This document shows positions 12,401-18,400 of a stretch of 64,000 nucleotides of DNA, piece by piece. How positions within the stretch are numbered: the first letter of the stretch is position 1; every line of letters begins with the position of its first letter. The notes under the pieces were generated by a model, which saw only the letters and a list, made by a program, of their open reading frames with translations, did not search any database and was not told the DNA's origin. Source of the DNA: Pseudomonadota bacterium (GTDB lineage: Bacteria; Pseudomonadota; Gammaproteobacteria; Burkholderiales; Rhodocyclaceae); contig JAGTRU010000013.1 of NCBI GenBank assembly GCA_018261905.1, positions 19,818 through 83,817 on the forward strand, in the 5' to 3' direction. Position numbers and translations under genes: made by a program.

Positions 12401-15400
12401 TGGCGGAAATTCTCGCCGTCGACGCCGACCAACTCGATGTCGACGAGTCGCTCGACGCCTACGGGTTCGAGCCGATCCACCGCCATGCGCTGGGCCGGGC
12501 GCTGGAGCAACATTTCAACCGCCCGCTGGCGCTTGCCGACCTGGCCGGCGGCCCGAGCATCAGCCAACTCGCCGCGTTGCTCGGCGAACCGGCGGCGGCT
12601 GTGACACTCGGCGAGGGCGGGCTGGATCTGGCCGATCTGGCGTGGACCCTGCAAGTCGGGCGGGAGGCGATGGATCAGCGTCTGGCGCTGGTGGCCGCCA
12701 CCCCGGCCGAACTGCTCGCCACGCTGCAGGCCTGGCTGCAGGCCGCCGAGGGCGAAGCCGTGGCCGGTGTCTGGCGCGGCTCGGCCAGCGCCCAGCGCGG
12801 CAGCCTCGGCCTGTTGGCCGGCGAGCCGGACCTGCTCGGGCTGATCGAACGCTGGCTAGGCGCTGGCGAAATGGCCCGCGTGCTCGGCCTCTGGGTGCTC
12901 GGCCTGGACATCGACTGGCGCCGTCTGCCGCGCCCCCGGCCGCCGCGCATCGTCAGCGCCCCGACCTATCCCTTTGCCCGCCAACGCTACTGGTTGCCGC
13001 TCCCGCCACGGGCCGGCGCGGCACGGCTGGTACAGCTCCTGGCGGAAGAAGCCGAGGGCCGGGAAGAATTGCAGCGCCAGCATGACGAACTGGAACGGCA
13101 ACTGGCCCGCCTGCTGCCGGCCTGCCTGGCGGGTGCCGGGGAGGGCGACAACTGGCAGCGCTGGCGGGTGGCGCTTGACGCCTTGCTGGCGGCGCGCGGC
13201 GTCGCCCCGGCGAGTGAGACGACGGCCTGGGCCGAATGGGCGGCCTACCGGGCGCGGCTCGAAGCGACGCCGGGGCCGCTCGCCCAGGTCCGCTTGGTCG
13301 ACACGGTGCTGCGGGCCTTGCCGGACATCCTGGCCAACCGCCAGCCGGCGACCGCGATCATGTTCCCGGCCGGTCGTCTCGAATTGGTCGAGGCGGTGTA
13401 CAAGCAGAATGCCGTCGCCGCCCGCTTCAACGCCACGCTGGCCCGGGCGGCGGCGGCTTTCGTCGCGCAGCGGCGGGCGACGGGCGGCCGGCTGCGCATC
13501 CTGGAAATCGGCGCCGGCACCGGCGGCACCAGCGCTGCCGTACTCGAAGCCCTGGCGCCGTACCGCGATGCCGTCGCCGAATACCGTTACACCGATCTTT
13601 CGCGGGCCTTCCTGATCCATGGCGAGCGGCATTTCGCGGCTGCCCATCCCGCCCTGCGCACGGCCCTCTTCGACGTCGAAAAGCCGCTCGCCGGCCAGGA
13701 TGTCGAGGCCGGGGCCTACGACCTGGTGATCGCCGCCAACGTCCTCCACGCTACCCGCCAGATGACGCAGAGCATGGCTCAGGTCGGCGCCCTGTTGGCG
13801 CCCGGCGGCCTGTTGCTGATCAATGAAACGAGTTGCGCGACCTTGTTTACCCATCTGACGTTCGGCCTGCTCGAAGGCTGGTGGCGTTTTACCGATGGCG
13901 AGTGGCGGATCCCCGGTTCGCCGGCCCTGACCGCGGCCAGTTGGCGTCGCCTGGTCGAAGCCGGCGGCCTGCTCTGGGTGGGCGGCAGCAGCGCGGCCGA
14001 ACAGGCGCTCGGCCAGCAGGTGCTGGCGGCGCAGCGGCCGGCCGGGGAACTGCCGGCACCGCCAGTGCGGCCGCCGCCGGCGCCGAGCCCGACCGCCGAC
14101 CCGGTCGCCAGCCCGGCCGGGCTGGGCCAGCGGGTCGTCGCCGCCCTGGCGGCGACCCTCAACGTGGCGTCGGGCAGCATCGACGCCACGCTGTCCTTCG
14201 CCGATTACGGCCTCGATTCCATTCTCGGCGCTGAACTGGTCGACCGTCTGCGCCAGGAGCTCGGCATCCGCTTGGCGCAGACCGACCTTTTCGACTACCC
14301 GAGCGCCCAGCAACTGACCGCCTTCCTCGAACGGCAGGGCGGCGCGGCACTGGCCGCCGCACTCGCTGCCGAGCCGGCGGCGGCCAGCCCGGGCTGGCCG
14401 GCCGCCGCTCGCGCGCCGCAGCCCAGCGCCCCCCCGGCGCCGATCGCCAGTGCCGCCCCGGCCAGCCGCGAGCCGATCGCCATTGTCGGCTTCAGCGGCC
14501 GTTTCGCCGGCTCCGACGACGCCCAGCAATTGTGGCAGCACCTGCTGGCCGGCGACGATCTGGTGCGTCCGGTCAGCCGTTTCGACCTCGCCCCGTTCTA
14601 CCGCGAGGCGGCACCGGGCAGTTGGTGCAATCACGGCAGCTTCATCGATGGCATCGAACAGTTCGACGCCCGCTTCTTCAATATATCCGGCCTCGAAGCC
14701 ACCTACATGGACCCGCAGCAGCGCCTCTTCCTGCAGGAAGCCTGGCGCACCCTGGAACAGGCCGGGCATGCCGGGGCCGACATTGAGGGGCGGCGCTGCG
14801 GTGTCTTCGTTGGCTGCGCCCACGGCGATTATCAGGAACTGTTCGCGAGCCAGCCGCCGGGCCAGGCCTTCTGGGGCAATACTTGCTCGCTGATTCCGGC
14901 CCGCATCGCCTATCACCTGAACCTGAAGGGGCCGGCCGTCGCCGTCGATACCGCCTGCTCCAGTTCGCTGGTGGCGGTACATCTGGCCTGTCACAGCCTG
15001 TGGCAGGGCGAATCCGAAATGGCCCTGGCCGGCGGCGTCTTCATCCAGTCGTCAGCCCGTTTCTACCGCTACGCCAATCAGGCCCAGATGCTCTCGCCGA
15101 GCGGCCGTTGCGCCGCCTTTGGCGCCGCGGCCGATGGCATCGTTCCCGGCGAGGCGGTCGGCGCCGTGCTCTTGCGTCCGCTCTCCCAGGCCCTGGCCGA
15201 CGGCGACTCTATCCACGGCCTGATCGTGGCGACCGGCATCAACCAGGATGGGGCGACCAACGGCATCACGGCGCCCAGCGCCCTGTCGCAGGAACAGTTG
15301 ATCCGCGACGTGTACCGGCAGTACGGCATTGATCCCGGCCGCATCGCAATGCTCGAGGCGCACGGCACCGGTACGCCGCTCGGCGACCCGATCGAATTCG

Positions 15401-18400
15401 CCGCCCTGCGCCGGGCCTACGAAGATGCGGCGCAGCCAGCCGGCTATTGCGCCCTGGGTTCGATCAAGTCCAATCTCGGCCACGCCACGACGGCGGCCGG
15501 GGTAGCCGGCCTGATCAAGGTGCTGCTCGCCCTGCAGCACGAGAAAATCCCGCCCACCCTGCATGCCGAACCGGCCAATCCGGCATTGGCCCTGGCCGAC
15601 AGTCCTTTTCTCCTGAACAGCCGGCCGCTGCCCTGGCCGGTGACGGCGGGCCGGCCCCGGCAGGCGGCCATCAGCTCTTTCGGTTTCGGGGGCACCAATG
15701 CCCATCTAGTGGTCGAGGAGGGGCCGCCGCCGGCTGCGCCAGCGAGCCCCGCTACGGCCTGGCTGCTGCCGCTTTCCGCCCGTTCCGCCGAACAGTTGCG
15801 GCGTCAGGCGGCGGCCTTGCTGGCCCATCTGGCCAGCCAGCCGACCGCCGACTGCGCGGCCATGGCCTATACCCTGTGCCTCGGCCGCCGGCATTTCGCC
15901 CATCGCCTGGTCGTGGTGGCCGGCCAGGCGGCCGAACTGCAGACCCGGCTGGCCGGCTGGCTGGCCGGCCAGGCCGATTCCGGCGCCTTCAGCGGCGAAC
16001 TGGCCGGGCCGCCGGCTGCCGCCCAACAGGCCGCCGGGCAGGCCCTGCCAGCCCGGCTGGCCGCTGCCCTGCATGGCGAGGCGGCAACTTATCGGAGGCT
16101 CCTCGATGAACTGGGCCGGCTCTTCCTGGCCGGCTGCGACGAGCTGCTGGGCGAACAATTTCCGGGGGGCCGGGGGCAACGGGTCGCCTTGCCGACCTAT
16201 CCCTTTGCCGGCCAGTCCTATTGGGTGACCAAGCCGCCCGTCGGCGACAGCCCGGCGCCGGCCGTCCGGGCCATGCCGGCGCCGGCCGCCGCGGCGGGGG
16301 GGCCGGCGGCCAGCAGCCGGCGCCTGATCCGCCTGGGTGAGCCGGAAGAACTGGCGGGCAGCGGCCAACAGCCAGGTCGGCCGCTGCCGCGGGTGAGCTT
16401 GGCGCCCCTCGCGGCAGCTCCCGTTTCCGGCCGCCTGCTCGGCCTGGGGACGGCGGACGGCGTGCGTCACTGGCAGATCGTCGGTCCCTGGAACGACGAC
16501 CTGTTGGCCGAACTGGCTGCGGCGCTCGATGCGGCCGGCGGCGACCCGACGGTACGCGTCGTCTTGTTGAGCGGCGACTGGCAGGCGGCGCCCGGCGCGC
16601 GGCCGGCCAGCGGTGGGCTGGCGGCGCCCTTGCGCTGCCCCCTGCCGGTGGTCGCAGCGCTGCCCGCCGCCCACGGCAGCGGGCTCGGCCTGGCCGCCCA
16701 TGCCGACTTTCTGGTCCTCGCCGAGGGCGGCCGCTACGGCGGCGCGCCGGCGGCGGCCGCACCCTTGCTGCGCCGCCGTTTCGGCCGGGCAATGACCGAG
16801 CGGCTGCTGGCCGACGGCGCCGGTACTGCCGAATTGCCCAGCGGTTTGCCGCGGCGGACGGCGGAACAAGTCGTGGCGGGGGCCCGGGAACTGGCGCAAC
16901 AACTGGCCGGCGCGCCGCGCCCGGCCCTGGTTGAACTGAAACGACACATGCGCCAGGGCCCCCAGGTGCCGACCGAGTGGCCTCCGGCGGACCCTTGGTC
17001 GCTCGACTTTGCCGCCCCCTCGGCGGCCGAGGCGGACGCCCTGGCGGGGCGCGGGGCGGGGCAGCGGCTGGCGTTGGCGACACCGGTGATGGAACTCGAA
17101 TTATTGGCTGACGGTGTCGTCGTGCTGCACATGCAGGAACGCCAGCACAAGAACACCTTTACCCCGGCCTTCATGGCCGGCCTGCAAGAGGCGTTCGACC
17201 TGATCGAGCGGACGCCGGCCTGCAAGGTCGTGGTACTGACCGGGCACGCCGGCTATTTTGCCTGCGGCGGCACCCGCGCCGGCCTGGAGAGCCTGCAGCG
17301 CGGCGCCAGCCACTTTACCGATCAACGTATCTACAGTCTGCCCTTGAGCTGCCCGCTGCCGGTGATCGCCGCCCTGCAGGGCCATGCCATCGGCGCCGGC
17401 TGGTCGCTCGGGATGTTCTGCGATCGCGCCGTGTATGCCGCCGACAGCGTCTATCACAGCAATTACCTGTGGTATGGCTTTACGCCGGGGGCCGGGGCGA
17501 CGCTGGCCTTTCCGCAGCGGCTGGGCGACGACCTCGGCCGCGAGGTGCTGTTCTCGGCCCGCCCGTACAAGGGCCGCGAACTTGCCCAACGCCTGCCGGC
17601 GCTGGCGGTTTTCCCGGCCGCCGAGGTCCTGCCCCGGGCGCTGGCCGCGGCCCACCGCCTGGCCGGCGCCAGCCGCCCGCAACTGGTGGCCGCCAAGGCC
17701 GCCGCGACGGCCGCCTGGCGCGGTCAGCTAGAGGCCGTATTGGCCAGGGAACTGGCCATGCACGAGATCACCTTCATCGGCAATCCGCGTGTCCTCGAGC
17801 GGATTGCCAGCAGTTTTCCCGAGCTGCCGCCCCCTGCCGCGGCGGCCCCGGTGTCCCCCGGCCCCGAGCGGCGGGCTGCGCTGCGCCAGGTGCTGGTGAC
17901 GACGCTGGGCGAAGAGTTGCTGATCGCCCCGGGCGAAATCGGCGACGCCGCCGGTTTCCTCGAGCTGGGGCTCGACTCCATCCTGGCCCTGACCTGGATC
18001 CGCCGCCTCAACCGCGAACTGGCGATCGAGTTGCCGGCGACCGCCGTCTATGCCCAGCCGACGGTCGGTGCCCTGCTCGAACGGGTGCTCGCCCTGGTGC
18101 CGGCGCCTGCTGCTGCCGTCAGCCAGGTTGCGCCGCCGCCCGCTACCCATTCACCCGCCGCCCAGCCGGCGGTAGCCGCGCCGGGACACCTGCGCCAGAT
18201 CCTGGTCAGCAGTCTGGCCGAAGAATTGCTGTTGCCCGCCGACGAAATCAGCGACCGCAACGGCTTCCTCGAACTGGGCCTGGATTCGATCCTGGCCCTG
18301 ACCTGGATCCGCAAACTCAATCAGCAACTCGGCATCGCCTTGCCGGCCACCTGCGTCTATGCCCACCCGACATTCGGCGCCCTGCTTGCCGAGGTCGGCC

